This document shows positions 46,080-60,655 of a DNA stretch of 64,000 bases, piece after piece. Origin of the DNA: Escherichia sp. MOD1-EC7003 (GTDB lineage: Bacteria; Pseudomonadota; Gammaproteobacteria; Enterobacterales; Enterobacteriaceae); contig NZ_PTRE01000069.1 of assembly GCF_002965065.1 (NCBI RefSeq), positions 1-64,000 on the forward strand. Direction: 5' to 3'. Made by a program: the position numbers and the translations under genes. The stretch's first letter is position 1. Every line of letters begins with the position of its first letter. The notes beneath the pieces were generated by a model. The model had not been told where the DNA came from. It ran no database searches and saw only the letters and a program-made list of their open reading frames with translations.

Positions 46080-47726
46080 ATGTCAAACAAACCCTTTCAT
46101 TATCAGGCTCCTTTTCCACTCAAGAAAGACGATACCGAGTATTATCTGCTAACCAGCGAACACGTTAGTGTTTCTGAATTTGAAGGGCAGGAGATTTTGA
46201 AAGTCGCGCCTGAAGCGTTAACTCTTCTGGCGCGTCAGGCGTTTCATGATGCGTCATTTATGCTGCGTCCGGCTCACCAACAACAGGTGGCCGATATTCT
46301 GCGTGACCCGGAAGCCAGCGAAAACGATAAATATGTGGCGCTGCAATTCCTGCGTAACTCCGACATCGCGGCAAAAGGTGTTTTGCCAACCTGTCAGGAT
46401 ACCGGCACCGCGATTATTGTTGGTAAAAAAGGGCAGCGTGTATGGACCGGTGGTGGCGATGAAGCGGCGCTGGCGCGTGGTGTCTATAACACCTATATCG
46501 AAGATAATCTGCGCTACTCGCAAAACGCGCCGCTGGATATGTATAAAGAGGTGAATACCGGCACCAATCTGCCAGCGCAGATCGATCTTTATGCCGTTGA
46601 GGGTGACGAATACAAATTCCTCTGTATCGCCAAAGGTGGCGGTTCGGCAAACAAGACGTATCTCTATCAGGAAACCAAAGCGTTACTGACGCCGGGAAAA
46701 CTGAAAAATTACCTGGTTGAGAAAATGCGTACGCTGGGTACGGCGGCGTGCCCTCCGTATCACATTGCGTTCGTTATTGGTGGTACGTCTGCGGAAACTA
46801 ACCTTAAAACGGTAAAACTGGCTTCCGCAAAATACTATGACGAACTGCCAACGGAAGGGAATGAACACGGTCAGGCCTTCCGCGATGTGGAACTGGAAAA
46901 AGAATTGCTGATCGAAGCGCAAAATCTCGGTCTGGGTGCGCAGTTTGGTGGTAAATACTTCGCTCACGACATCCGGGTGATACGTCTGCCACGTCACGGC
47001 GCATCCTGCCCGGTCGGAATGGGCGTCTCCTGTTCTGCTGACCGTAATATCAAAGCGAAGATCAACCGTCAGGGGATCTGGATCGAAAAACTGGAACATA
47101 ATCCGGGAAAATATATCCCGGAAGAGCTGCGCAAAGCGGGCGAAGGCGAAGCGGTTCGCGTTGACCTTAACCGTTCGATGAAAGAGATCCTCGCGCAGTT
47201 GTCGCAGTATCCCGTTTCTACACGCTTATCGCTTAACGGCACGATTATCGTCGGTCGTGATATTGCCCACGCCAAACTGAAAGAGCGAATGGATAACGGT
47301 GAAGGGCTACCGCAGTACATTAAAGATCATCCGATTTACTACGCGGGTCCGGCCAAAACGCCGGAAGGTTATGCCTCTGGTTCTCTTGGCCCAACGACCG
47401 CCGGGCGGATGGATTCTTATGTCGATCAACTGCAAGCACAGGGCGGCAGTATGATTATGCTGGCGAAAGGCAACCGCAGCCAGCAGGTGACGGATGCCTG
47501 TAAAAAACACGGTGGCTTTTACCTCGGCAGTATCGGCGGTCCTGCGGCAGTGCTGGCGCAGGGAAGTATTAAGAGTCTGGAATGTGTTGAATATCCGGAA
47601 CTGGGAATGGAAGCCATCTGGAAAATCGAAGTGGAAGATTTCCCGGCGTTTATCCTTGTGGATGATAAAGGAAATGACTTCTTCCAGCAGATACAACTTA
47701 CGCAGTGTATCCGCTGTGTGAAATAA
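46080..47726 (+). CDS. fumA: Fumarase A (class I, iron-sulfur)
   Basis: FumA hydrates fumarate to malate in the TCA cycle with an oxygen-sensitive [4Fe-4S] cluster. The 548-residue protein has cluster cysteines in [11 protein letters not shown] (Cys105), [12 protein letters not shown] (Cys224) and [12 protein letters not shown] (Cys318). Its length is that of K-12 FumA. It is followed by a terminator and then fumC, the oxidation-resistant class II enzyme, in the same orientation. It is divergent from manA. Confidence 0.98.
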   Translation: MSNKPFHYQAPFPLKKDDTEYYLLTSEHVSVSEFEGQEILKVAPEALTLLARQAFHDASFMLRPAHQQQVADILRDPEASENDKYVALQFLRNSDIAAKGVLPTCQDTGTAIIVGKKGQRVWTGGGDEAALARGVYNTYIEDNLRYSQNAPLDMYKEVNTGTNLPAQIDLYAVEGDEYKFLCIAKGGGSANKTYLYQETKALLTPGKLKNYLVEKMRTLGTAACPPYHIAFVIGGTSAETNLKTVKLASAKYYDELPTEGNEHGQAFRDVELEKELLIEAQNLGLGAQFGGKYFAHDIRVIRLPRHGASCPVGMGVSCSADRNIKAKINRQGIWIEKLEHNPGKYIPEELRKAGEGEAVRVDLNRSMKEILAQLSQYPVSTRLSLNGTIIVGRDIAHAKLKERMDNGEGLPQYIKDHPIYYAGPAKTPEGYASGSLGPTTAGRMDSYVDQLQAQGGSMIMLAKGNRSQQVTDACKKHGGFYLGSIGGPAAVLAQGSIKSLECVEYPELGMEAIWKIEVEDFPAFILVDDKGNDFFQQIQLTQCIRCVK

Positions 47727-47730
47727 ACTG

Positions 47731-47750
47731 AGCCGTCCTTCGGGGCGGCT
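47731..47750 (+). terminator. Rho-independent terminator after fumA
   Basis: AGCCGTCC and GGGGCGGCT pair around a UUC tetraloop-like loop, then TTTTTTAC. It lies five bases after the fumA stop. Confidence 0.92.
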
Positions 47751-47868
47751 TTTTTACATGGCACAAAAGACCAAACATTTGTTATCAAATAGTAAATAAT
47801 AAGTGAGCTAAAAGTTGCTTAACGTAAGCAAAACAGAAAGAAAAAATTAATCAGGTGAGGAGCAGGCC

Positions 47869-50232
<2,364 letters not shown>

Positions 50233-50274
50233 TTATAGCACAGTGACAACAACTTGACCACCGTGCGCCAGGTG

Positions 50275-51576
50275 TCAGACAGAGGTAAATTGCGGGATGT
50301 TATGCCATAACGGCCAGCTAAACGAGAAGCGGGCACCTCCCAATTCGCTGGTGTGACAATTAACCGTCCCCCCCATTGCTAGTGCTATGGAGTGGACAAT
50401 CGCCAGCCCCAGTCCACAGCCGCCGGTTGAGCGATCCCGGCTGGGATCGAGGCGAACAAAAGGTTCAAAGATATGTTCGCGATTTTCAGGGGCAATCCCT
50501 GGGCCATCATCCTCAACAATTAATGTCGCTCTATTCCCCGACAGTAGCAGGCTGGTTTCAACCGTTGAATGGCAGTAGCGCAGGGCGTTATTGAGCAAAT
50601 TATCCAGCACGCGCTCCATTAAGCGCATATCCAACGCCGCATAATGACCTCGCACGAGCGTTTTTATCCGTACCGTTTTATCGGGCGTGACTGCCTGAAT
50701 ATCTGCCAGATGCGTTGACAGCCATAACGGCAGGTCTGGTTCGCTAAGATGAAGCTCATTTTGTGGGCGATCGAGTCGGGCATAAGTCAGCAGCTCTTCA
50801 ATTAACGCTTCAAGTTGACTGATATCGCGATTCAACGCCTGGGATTCGGCGGCGCTCAGGTTATCGCTCATCTCCAGTCGATAACGCAGGCGCACTAAAG
50901 GCGTTCGAAGTTCGTGAGCGATACCGTCAATAAGCTGTTTTTTGCTGGCAATCAAGGCGTTGATATTGTCTGCCATCTGGTTAAACGCGACGCCAAGTCG
51001 TTCAAAGCTCGAATCCTCATCAAAGTGGATACGTTCATTGAGATGCCCATCGCCAAATCGTTGCGCCGCAGCTTCCAGTTTTAACATATCCTGCCAGTGC
51101 GGACGCATCCAGATAAACACCGGAAGGGCGAGGGAGATAGCAATAAAAGCGATCAGGGCGATATCCAGCAATCGCATCTGATGGAGGTAATAAAGATAAG
51201 GAACAGGACCCACTGCCAGCACGTAGTGGCTACGTGGGATACGTTGCAAAAAAGTGTACTGATCGTCCAGGGCGACAATTTCGCCGCCACGCAACCGGAG
51301 CATGGAAATATCATCAAGATGATATTTACTCAGCGGCTCGACACGTAGATCGAAAGAGAGATTTAGATCCATCTCTTTCAGCGTTTTTCCCCAGTCGTGT
51401 GGGGGGATCTCACGCAATTCGCTGCGCATCAGATACAGCGAACTGTTCATCAAATCATCCAGCGACTGTTTGCCCGCGCGTTCGGCGGTAAATTTATACA
51501 CCAGCCCAACCAGCAGAGACATCACCAGAAAGCATACAAACAGCAAAAGATAAAACTGAATAAACAGTTTTTTCAT
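50275..51576 (-). CDS. rstB: Sensor histidine kinase RstB
   Basis: RstB is the 433-residue membrane sensor of the RstBA system. It has a first transmembrane helix at residues 5-26, a periplasmic domain to about 135, a second helix, a HAMP domain, the H-box IDGIAHELRTPLVRLRYR with the phosphorylated His, and an HATPase with DNLLNNALRY, DDGPGI and GGCGLGLAIV. It begins three bases after rstA. The PhoPQ system controls the operon, and RstB interacts with MgrB-like small proteins in related regulation. Confidence 0.97.
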   Translation of the reverse strand: MKKLFIQFYLLLFVCFLVMSLLVGLVYKFTAERAGKQSLDDLMNSSLYLMRSELREIPPHDWGKTLKEMDLNLSFDLRVEPLSKYHLDDISMLRLRGGEIVALDDQYTFLQRIPRSHYVLAVGPVPYLYYLHQMRLLDIALIAFIAISLALPVFIWMRPHWQDMLKLEAAAQRFGDGHLNERIHFDEDSSFERLGVAFNQMADNINALIASKKQLIDGIAHELRTPLVRLRYRLEMSDNLSAAESQALNRDISQLEALIEELLTYARLDRPQNELHLSEPDLPLWLSTHLADIQAVTPDKTVRIKTLVRGHYAALDMRLMERVLDNLLNNALRYCHSTVETSLLLSGNRATLIVEDDGPGIAPENREHIFEPFVRLDPSRDRSTGGCGLGLAIVHSIALAMGGTVNCHTSELGGARFSFSWPLWHNIPQFTSV

Positions 51577-51579
51577 CGC

Positions 51580-52299
51580 TTATTCCCACGCATGAGGCGC
51601 AAAAAGATAACCTTTATTACGCACAGTTTTAATGCGATAAGGTTCGGCAGCGTTATCGAGCAGTTTTTTTCTTAATCTCGAGATGGCTACATCCACGCTA
51701 CGATCCAATCCGTCATAACTGACGCCGCGTAAATTTTTCAGCAATGCATCGCGGTCCATGATTTGCCCGGCATGGGTAGCTAATTCCCACAATAATTCGA
51801 AATCAGCTGTCGATAGCGAGATTTCAGTATTCGCCAGAGTGACTACGCGGTTGACGGGATCGATGGTCAACGTGCCGAAATGCAGGGCTTTGTAAGGGGT
51901 CAGCGTCGTTTCCTGAAGACCTTTGGTCAGTGTGACTTGCTCATTCTGACGCAAATGCAAACGTAAGCGCGCTAACAATACAGCAGGGGGGGTCGTTTTG
52001 AGAATATAGTCGCAGGCACCCATTTCCAGTGCCAGGATGTGATTCATATCGCTATCGAGAGAGGTTAGAAGAACAATCGGTCCGGACCACTTTGCGCGTA
52101 AATCACGACAAATGGTCATGCCGTCCTTGCCTGGTAGCATGATGTCGAGTAACACCAAATCCGGATTTTCTCGCAGAATGGTTTCTTCGGCCCGGTCGCC
52201 GCGCGGTTCCACGGTAACCTGCATATCATGTTTTGCCAGGTACGCGGCAATCAGTGAACCGACTTCCGCATCATCTTCCACAAATACGATAGTGTTCAT
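51580..52299 (-). CDS. rstA: Response regulator RstA
   Basis: The 239-residue OmpR/PhoB-type regulator has an N-terminal receiver domain with the phospho-acceptor Asp in LVLLDIMLPGKDG, and Thr and Lys in LTSLDSDMN and ILKTTPPAV. A C-terminal winged helix (DALLKNLRGVSYDGLDRSVDVAISRLRKKL) follows. The start at 52299 (MNTIVFVEDDAEVG) is chosen over a 20-residue extension with no family similarity. It regulates acid- and iron-related genes such as asr, which is also in this window. Confidence 0.97.
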   Translation of the reverse strand: MNTIVFVEDDAEVGSLIAAYLAKHDMQVTVEPRGDRAEETILRENPDLVLLDIMLPGKDGMTICRDLRAKWSGPIVLLTSLDSDMNHILALEMGACDYILKTTPPAVLLARLRLHLRQNEQVTLTKGLQETTLTPYKALHFGTLTIDPVNRVVTLANTEISLSTADFELLWELATHAGQIMDRDALLKNLRGVSYDGLDRSVDVAISRLRKKLLDNAAEPYRIKTVRNKGYLFAPHAWE

Positions 52300-52355
52300 A
52301 TTATTCACGGTAGATATAAAAACGTCACAATACACCGAGCTGTTTTTACTTACTA

Positions 52356-52372
52356 TCAATCGTTTCTAAACA
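52356..52372 (-). promoter_or_regulatory. PhoP box upstream of rstA
   Basis: On the minus strand TGTTTAGAAACGATTGA contains one perfect PhoP half-site (TGTTTA) and a second partial one (GATTGA) spaced by five bases. It is 57 bases upstream of rstA. K-12 rstA is known to be PhoP-activated. Confidence 0.65.
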
Positions 52373-52427
52373 AGTTTTCATCAGGTATTCTACTGATGAC
52401 TTGTTATGGAAGTGTTAAGGTAAAAAG

Positions 52428-52763
52428 ATGGGGCTGGTAATCAAAGCCGCGCTCGGTGCGCTGGTAGTGCTGTTGATTGGTGTTTTAGCAAAAACGAAAA
52501 ATTATTATATCGCCGGGCTGATTCCGCTTTTCCCGACTTTTGCGCTCATCGCGCATTATATTGTTGCCAGCGAACGCGGCATTGAAGCCTTACGTGCAAC
52601 CATCATTTTTAGTATGTGGTCGATTATTCCCTATTTTGTTTACCTGGCGTCGCTGTGGTATTTCACCGGAATAATGCGCTTGCCCGCTGCTTTTGTCGGT
52701 TCTGTGGTGTGTTGGGGATTAAGCGCATGGGTGTTGATTATATGCTGGATTAAGCTGCATTAA
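52428..52763 (+). CDS. ydgC: GlpM-family inner-membrane protein YdgC
   Basis: The 111-residue protein has three to four membrane helices and belongs to the GlpM family (Pseudomonas alginate-related membrane protein). It is transcribed divergently from rstA. Its stop overlaps folM by four bases in convergent orientation. Its function is unknown; the GlpM link is by family only. Confidence 0.9.
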   Translation: MGLVIKAALGALVVLLIGVLAKTKNYYIAGLIPLFPTFALIAHYIVASERGIEALRATIIFSMWSIIPYFVYLASLWYFTGIMRLPAAFVGSVVCWGLSAWVLIICWIKLH

Positions 52764-53482
52764 CGCAGATGACGACCGCCATCAAGTGGGAAACTGCGTC
52801 CGGTGACAAAGCAGCTGGTAAGTAAGTAATCGACCAGGTCGATCACTTCTTTCTCACCAGGTGCAGTTTTCATCAGTGATTTATTCAGCGCCTGTTGACG
52901 ATATTCGGCATCATCATGCTCATTAAACAGGATCAGCGATGGCGCAATAGAATTCACTTTCACTTCCGGTGCCAGTTTGCGGGCAAATGAGCGAGTCATA
53001 TTATCCAGTGCCGCTTTACTTGCAGCATAGGCAATATGTTTGTCGCTACCGCGCTCCACCACATAATCGGTAAAGTGAATGATATCGCTGGCAGCGTGTC
53101 CGTGCCCACGCAGTAATCTTTCCAGCGTATGGTTGAGCAGGTAAGGGGTGTTAACGTGGATCTGCATCATGCAGGCCAGCACGTCGGTCAGTGGCGCACC
53201 CGGTTTTTCCGCCATCCACGTACTGGCGTTATGCAAAATAGCACGCAGACCATGGGTACTTTTTAGTACTTCATCCGCAAACGCCATCACTCCGTCGTTG
53301 GTCGAAAAATCAGCTTGAATACACTGCGCCCCCGCCTGAATCAGCCTATCAATGGCAGGATAGTGCGTCCGATAGCTGACAATCACCGGTTGCTTTTGAT
53401 TAATGAAATGCCAGGCGAGGGCGAGGCCGATGCGACGACCTCCACCAGTAATTAATATTGGCAAGGGCTGGGTTTTACCCAT
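52760..53482 (-). CDS. folM: Dihydromonapterin reductase FolM
   Basis: FolM is a short-chain dehydrogenase that reduces dihydromonapterin and shows dihydrofolate reductase activity. The 240-residue protein has the NADP-binding loop TGGGRRIGLALA (residues 13-24), ILHNAS, and the catalytic Tyr and Lys in HIAYAASKAALDN. The start at 53482 (MGKTQPLPILITGG) follows AGGAGATAACG. Seven further upstream codons are open but the spacing favours this start. Confidence 0.95.
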   Translation of the reverse strand: MGKTQPLPILITGGGRRIGLALAWHFINQKQPVIVSYRTHYPAIDRLIQAGAQCIQADFSTNDGVMAFADEVLKSTHGLRAILHNASTWMAEKPGAPLTDVLACMMQIHVNTPYLLNHTLERLLRGHGHAASDIIHFTDYVVERGSDKHIAYAASKAALDNMTRSFARKLAPEVKVNSIAPSLILFNEHDDAEYRQQALNKSLMKTAPGEKEVIDLVDYLLTSCFVTGRSFPLDGGRHLR

Positions 53483-53517
53483 CGTTATCTCCTTAGCTAT
53501 CAACGATGGGATGAACG

Positions 53518-54900
53518 TTATCCCACCAGCATCCAGGTCGCCGGAACTGAGGCAATTAACAGCATACCAATCAGCACCATTTCCTGACGGTTCAGTACAT
53601 TATCATGTGTATGCGTTTTACGCGCGTACAGGAAAACCAGTAGCCCCGGCGCATACAGAACAACGGATAACAGCAAGTGCATTGGGCCAGAGGCGTACAA
53701 TAACCATAAGCCATAAATGCAGGCACCGACACCTACCGCTTTATGCAGTGAACGGGTTGCGATTTTCAGCAAGAACGCGCCGACCAGGAAATAGGGCACC
53801 AGAATCATTTCTGAGGCGATGGTCAGCAACGTGTTGTAATCGGAACCGGTCAGCCAGATGAGTACCAGACAAATTTGCACGCAGATGTTGGTCAGCCACA
53901 GCGAGGCAGATGGCGCAGCTTGTGCGTTCTGGCGTGCAAAAATGCGCGGGAATGCTTTATGGGTGGCGGCCAGAAATGGAACTTCTGCCGCCATGATGGT
54001 CCAGCTTAAGTACGCGCCGCAAACGGAAACGATCAAACCGGCAGCGATGATGATTTCACCCCACGGTCCCATCATTTCCACCATCAGACCGGCCATTGAC
54101 GGGTTACGAATTTCAGCCAGTTCAGGACGTGCCACCACGCCCAGCGAAAGCAGCGTTACCAGTAAGTAAACGCCCAGAGCGGAGAGAACAGCCAGAAGTG
54201 TCGCTTTGCCAACATCACGTTTATTACGCGCTCGTGCAGAAACAACCACGGCACCTTCCACACCAATGAACACCCACAGGGTGATAAGCATAGTGTTTTT
54301 CACCTGTTCCCACACCGGGACGCCAAGTGCAAGTCCGGTGAAGTCGAGCTTGAAGGTGTCCAGTTTGAACATCATTATCGCCAGCACAATAAACAGACCC
54401 AGCGGCAACAATTTTGCCAGTGTCGCGACCAGATTAATGCTGGCAGCGGTTTGCACCCCACGCAGGATCAAAAAGTGAACAATCCACAATAAAGCCGAGG
54501 CACCGACGATCGATTGCCAGGTATTGCCATCGCCAAACAGACGCAATTCCGGCGTGTCCGTAAAAAAGCTTAATGCGGAAAAAACGATCACCAGATAGGA
54601 GACGTTGGCGATGACCGCGCACAGCCAGTACCCCCATGCGGAGCAAAAACCGATTAGCTCGCCAAACCCTTCGCGGGCATAGGTAAAGATACCGCCGTCA
54701 AGTTCGGGACGAATGCGCGTGAGGATCAGCATGGCAAAGGCCAGCAATAAAATGCCAGCGCCAGTAATGCCCCAGCCGATGAGCAGTGCTGCCGGGCTGG
54801 CAACTGCCGCCATATTTTGCGGCAGACTGAAAACACCTGCACCCAGCATTGAGCTTAATACCAGCGCGGTGAGTGCGCTCAGTCCCAGTTTCTTTTCCAT
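53518..54900 (-). CDS. ydgI: APC-family amino acid antiporter YdgI (ArcD-like)
   Basis: The 460-residue transporter of the basic amino acid/polyamine antiporter (APA) family has about twelve to thirteen helices. It has the family motif MLGAGVFSLPQNMA in helix 1 and GAGILLLAFAML. It is annotated as a putative arginine:ornithine antiporter because it resembles ArcD. No arc operon is nearby, and the substrate is unproven. It lies downstream of ydgH on the same strand. Confidence 0.92.
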   Translation of the reverse strand: MEKKLGLSALTALVLSSMLGAGVFSLPQNMAAVASPAALLIGWGITGAGILLLAFAMLILTRIRPELDGGIFTYAREGFGELIGFCSAWGYWLCAVIANVSYLVIVFSALSFFTDTPELRLFGDGNTWQSIVGASALLWIVHFLILRGVQTAASINLVATLAKLLPLGLFIVLAIMMFKLDTFKLDFTGLALGVPVWEQVKNTMLITLWVFIGVEGAVVVSARARNKRDVGKATLLAVLSALGVYLLVTLLSLGVVARPELAEIRNPSMAGLMVEMMGPWGEIIIAAGLIVSVCGAYLSWTIMAAEVPFLAATHKAFPRIFARQNAQAAPSASLWLTNICVQICLVLIWLTGSDYNTLLTIASEMILVPYFLVGAFLLKIATRSLHKAVGVGACIYGLWLLYASGPMHLLLSVVLYAPGLLVFLYARKTHTHDNVLNRQEMVLIGMLLIASVPATWMLVG

Positions 54901-55046
54901 CGATATCCAGTGATTAAAACGTGATAAGAAGAATAAATATTAGGGCAAAACGCATAAAAATGGAGTTTGCCACTGAAGCGCGGGATTTTACGAAGAGATG
55001 TGTCTGCATGCAATGGTCGCGGGGAAATTTGTGACTAAAAATGCGA

Positions 55047-55067
55047 AAGGCGGCATCAAGCCGCCTT
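55047..55067 (-). terminator. Terminator after ydgH
   Basis: AAGGCGG and CCGCCTT pair in a seven-base stem with a seven-base loop, 19 bases beyond the ydgH stop on the minus strand. Confidence 0.8.
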
Positions 55068-55085
55068 ATAGTAGTAACTGAATAG

Positions 55086-56030
55086 TTATTTATACAGATC
55101 TGCGCTGACGGTCAGGTTATTACCACGTTCCTGCCACTGGCGGGTGATGTGGTAATACTTAGCACCTTTCTTCGCGGCGTGTTTTGCAGCCTGATAGGAG
55201 ACTTCAGTCATGTTGCCGTAGTTGCCAGAGAATTTGATGCTGTCGAACGGAACCATCATCGCTGCTGTTGCTTTGTTCAGTTCTTCGATTTTAGTGCCGT
55301 CAGGAAGCGTGACAGTGTAACGCCCGCCTTTTGATGACTGGGTTTCAAAGAAACGACCGACTTCAGAACTTGGTGATGCAGTTGTCGCAACGCCTGGGAT
55401 CTCAACTTTTTTCGCAGCTTCTCCACCGGCAGCCAGTGCCGCGCGACCAGCATCAGAATCTGCCGGGATCACATCCGAGCTCTGGACGATGCGTTTTTTA
55501 GCATCTTGTTTGTAGATGAATGCGGTAATACGCTGGTTGCCGCCCTGGTTGGCATCGATTTGACGAACAATGTAGTAAGAGTAGGCACCTTTCGCTTTTG
55601 CCGCTTTGGTGATGGCATCGTTCACTTCTGGTTGGCTGCGGAAGAAGCCCTGAATGGTAACGGTGTCATACGGTTCGATCAAAACCGCCTGGTCTTTAGG
55701 CAGTTCAATTACCCCATTGAAGACACGATTCTTTTCAGTTTCTGCCTTTTCAGCATCGGCTTTATAGAGGTCAGCGACCACACGCCAGTTACCGCTGTTC
55801 CCAAAATCAGACGTGTCGACAACATAAAAAGAGGCAGCACCTTCTTTATCAGCGCGACGAGAAACGGCTTTCACCGCTTCGCCAATAGCATTAAAACGAC
55901 CGGTAACCACTACACGGTCAAAAGGTTTAACCGCTGCCGCTTGCTCCGGTGTCAGTTCTGTTGCTGCGTTAACGGAGAATGCCGTAGCAGAAAGCAGTGC
56001 CGACGCCAGGAGGGTGTTCTTAAGCTTCAT
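55086..56030 (-). CDS. ydgH: DUF1471 (YdgH/BhsA/McbA-like) triple-domain periplasmic protein YdgH
   Basis: The 314-residue protein has a signal peptide (cleaved after FSVNA, residue about 22) and three copies of the roughly 60-residue DUF1471 domain. The copies show GRFNAIGEAVKAVSRRADKEGAASFYVV (about 42-70), GFFRSQPEVNDAITKAAKAKGAYSYYIV (about 128-155) and GNYGNMTEVSYQAAKHAAKKGAKYYHIT (about 272-300). Single-domain relatives such as BhsA and YhcN respond to stress and affect biofilm. It is a monocistronic gene. Confidence 0.94.
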   Translation of the reverse strand: MKLKNTLLASALLSATAFSVNAATELTPEQAAAVKPFDRVVVTGRFNAIGEAVKAVSRRADKEGAASFYVVDTSDFGNSGNWRVVADLYKADAEKAETEKNRVFNGVIELPKDQAVLIEPYDTVTIQGFFRSQPEVNDAITKAAKAKGAYSYYIVRQIDANQGGNQRITAFIYKQDAKKRIVQSSDVIPADSDAGRAALAAGGEAAKKVEIPGVATTASPSSEVGRFFETQSSKGGRYTVTLPDGTKIEELNKATAAMMVPFDSIKFSGNYGNMTEVSYQAAKHAAKKGAKYYHITRQWQERGNNLTVSADLYK

Positions 56031-58086
<2,056 letters not shown>

Positions 58087-58093
58087 GGGGTAA

Positions 58094-59485
<1,392 letters not shown>

Positions 59486-59488
59486 CCC

Positions 59489-59512
59489 TGACGGCCTCTG
59501 CGGAGGCCGTCA
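59489..59512. terminator. Terminator after pntB
   Basis: TGACGGCCTC and GAGGCCGTCA form a perfect ten-base stem around TGCG, then CTCTTTATT, just beyond the pntB stop. The tail of the tqsA remnant begins inside its right edge. Confidence 0.9.
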
Positions 59513-59536
59513 CTCTTTATTGAGGTCGCTTATCCC
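59510..59536 (-). pseudogene. tqsA: C-terminal remnant of tqsA (autoinducer-2 exporter)
   Basis: On the minus strand the codons GGG ATA AGC GAC CTC AAT AAA GAG TGA encode GISDLNKE and a stop. In K-12, tqsA (ydgG) lies here, convergent with pntB, and its protein ends LLSDLNKE as I remember it. Only the last eight codons are recognisable; the other roughly 340 codons are absent from the 450-base gap before mdtJ. The short match alone could be chance, but position, strand and the exact stop agree. Confidence 0.7.
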
Positions 59537-59677
59537 CGTTTTTTCTTTTGCTAATAATAATGTCTTTTTCGCTCCATCATCATAACGAAAGTTAAACCCC
59601 CCAGGTAAAGAAGTGAAAATATTTTGAGTTAATTCTTAAGCTATGATACAAATCAAGCGTGTTCAACTACCGAGGAC

Positions 59678-59721
59678 AATTATCATCCGCGATGACGAGA
59701 AGCAACACTGCGGATAATTGT
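59678..59721 (+). promoter_or_regulatory. Stem-loop in the mdtUJI leader
   Basis: ACAATTATC and the opposing GATAATTGT pair, with CCGC/GCGG extending the stem after a small bulge, around an approximately 19-base loop. It ends seven bases before the mdtU start codon, so it may influence its translation. Confidence 0.55.
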
Positions 59722-59727
59722 AATATT

Positions 59728-59829
59728 ATGGACAATTTGTTCAGGACGTTATTTTCTACATTTACCCATCTTCGCACCTCATCCACTATCTTGCTCGTAG
59801 GTGAGCAGCACTGGCGCAACGCGCTTTAG
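59728..59829 (+). CDS. mdtU: Leader peptide MdtU upstream of mdtJI
   Basis: A 33-codon ORF begins MDNLFRTLFSTF and ends EQHWRNAL. In K-12 an upstream ORF named mdtU precedes mdtJI, and its translation with spermidine controls Rho-dependent termination before mdtJ. The sequence here matches that peptide as I recall it. The ATG follows GTAATATT, a weak ribosome-binding site. It lies 106 bases before mdtJ. It survives the loss of the neighbouring tqsA. Confidence 0.85.
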   Translation: MDNLFRTLFSTFTHLRTSSTILLVGEQHWRNAL

Positions 59830-59935
59830 TCCTTTCTTCTGCCTAAACTTGCGCTATGCGCGGGGCTTGACCACTTTACTTTGGTTTCGCTGAATTGAGC
59901 GAAAATTAAAATAATTCTCTTGCAGGAGAAGGACG

Positions 59936-60301
59936 ATGTATATTTATTGGATTTTATTAGGTCTGGCTATTGCTACGGAAATTACCGGTACGCTGTCAAT
60001 GAAATGGGCGAGCGTCAGTGAGGGAAACGGCGGTTTTATTTTAATGCTGGTGATGATTTCTCTGTCGTATATATTTCTCTCTTTCGCCGTTAAAAAAATC
60101 GCCTTAGGCGTAGCTTATGCGCTATGGGAAGGTATCGGTATTCTATTTATAACCTTGTTTAGCGTTTTGTTATTCGATGAAAGTTTATCGCTGATGAAAA
60201 TTGCCGGGTTAACGACCCTGGTGGCTGGGATTGTGTTGATCAAATCAGGTACTCGTAAAGCGCGTAAATCTGAACTGGAGGTGAACCATGGCGCAGTTTG
60301 A
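59936..60301 (+). CDS. mdtJ: Spermidine exporter subunit MdtJ
   Basis: MdtJ is a small multidrug resistance (SMR) protein that pairs with MdtI to export spermidine. The 121-residue protein has four membrane helices with the essential Glu in [15 protein letters not shown] (helix 1), plus a 17-residue basic tail. It overlaps mdtI by 14 bases. Expression depends on the mdtU leader and, in K-12, is repressed by H-NS. Confidence 0.97.
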   Translation: MYIYWILLGLAIATEITGTLSMKWASVSEGNGGFILMLVMISLSYIFLSFAVKKIALGVAYALWEGIGILFITLFSVLLFDESLSLMKIAGLTTLVAGIVLIKSGTRKARKSELEVNHGAV

Positions 60302-60617
60302 ATGGGTTCACGCTGCCTGGCTGGCATTGGCCATCGTGCTGGAAATCGTTGCTAACGTCTTTTTGAAATTTTCTGACGGCTTTCGTCGCAAAATCTATGG
60401 CTTGCTCTCCCTGACGGCGGTACTGGCTGCCTTTAGTGCGCTTTCTCAGGCCGTTAAAGGGATCGACTTGTCTGTCGCTTATGCATTGTGGGGGGGATTT
60501 GGTATTGCCGCCACGTTAGCTGCAGGTTGGATCTTGTTTGGTCAACGGTTAAATCGCAAAGGCTGGATTGGCCTGGTCTTGCTGTTGGCTGGAATGATCA
60601 TGGTGAAACTTGCCTGA
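60288..60617 (+). CDS. mdtI: Spermidine exporter subunit MdtI
   Basis: The 109-residue SMR partner of MdtJ has four helices and the conserved Glu in [13 protein letters not shown] in helix 1, with later [16 protein letters not shown]. The two proteins are both needed for spermidine export in K-12. Its start overlaps the mdtJ end, which favours translational coupling. A strong terminator follows. Confidence 0.97.
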   Translation: MAQFEWVHAAWLALAIVLEIVANVFLKFSDGFRRKIYGLLSLTAVLAAFSALSQAVKGIDLSVAYALWGGFGIAATLAAGWILFGQRLNRKGWIGLVLLLAGMIMVKLA

Positions 60618-60622
60618 TGAAC

Positions 60623-60648
60623 ACGCTGCCCGCGTTGGCGGGCAGCGT
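60623..60648. terminator. Bidirectional terminator mdtI/ydgD
   Basis: ACGCTGCCCGC and GCGGGCAGCGT form a perfect eleven-base stem with a four-base loop, between the convergent stops of mdtI and ydgD. Confidence 0.88.
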
Positions 60649-60655
60649 ATGAACA

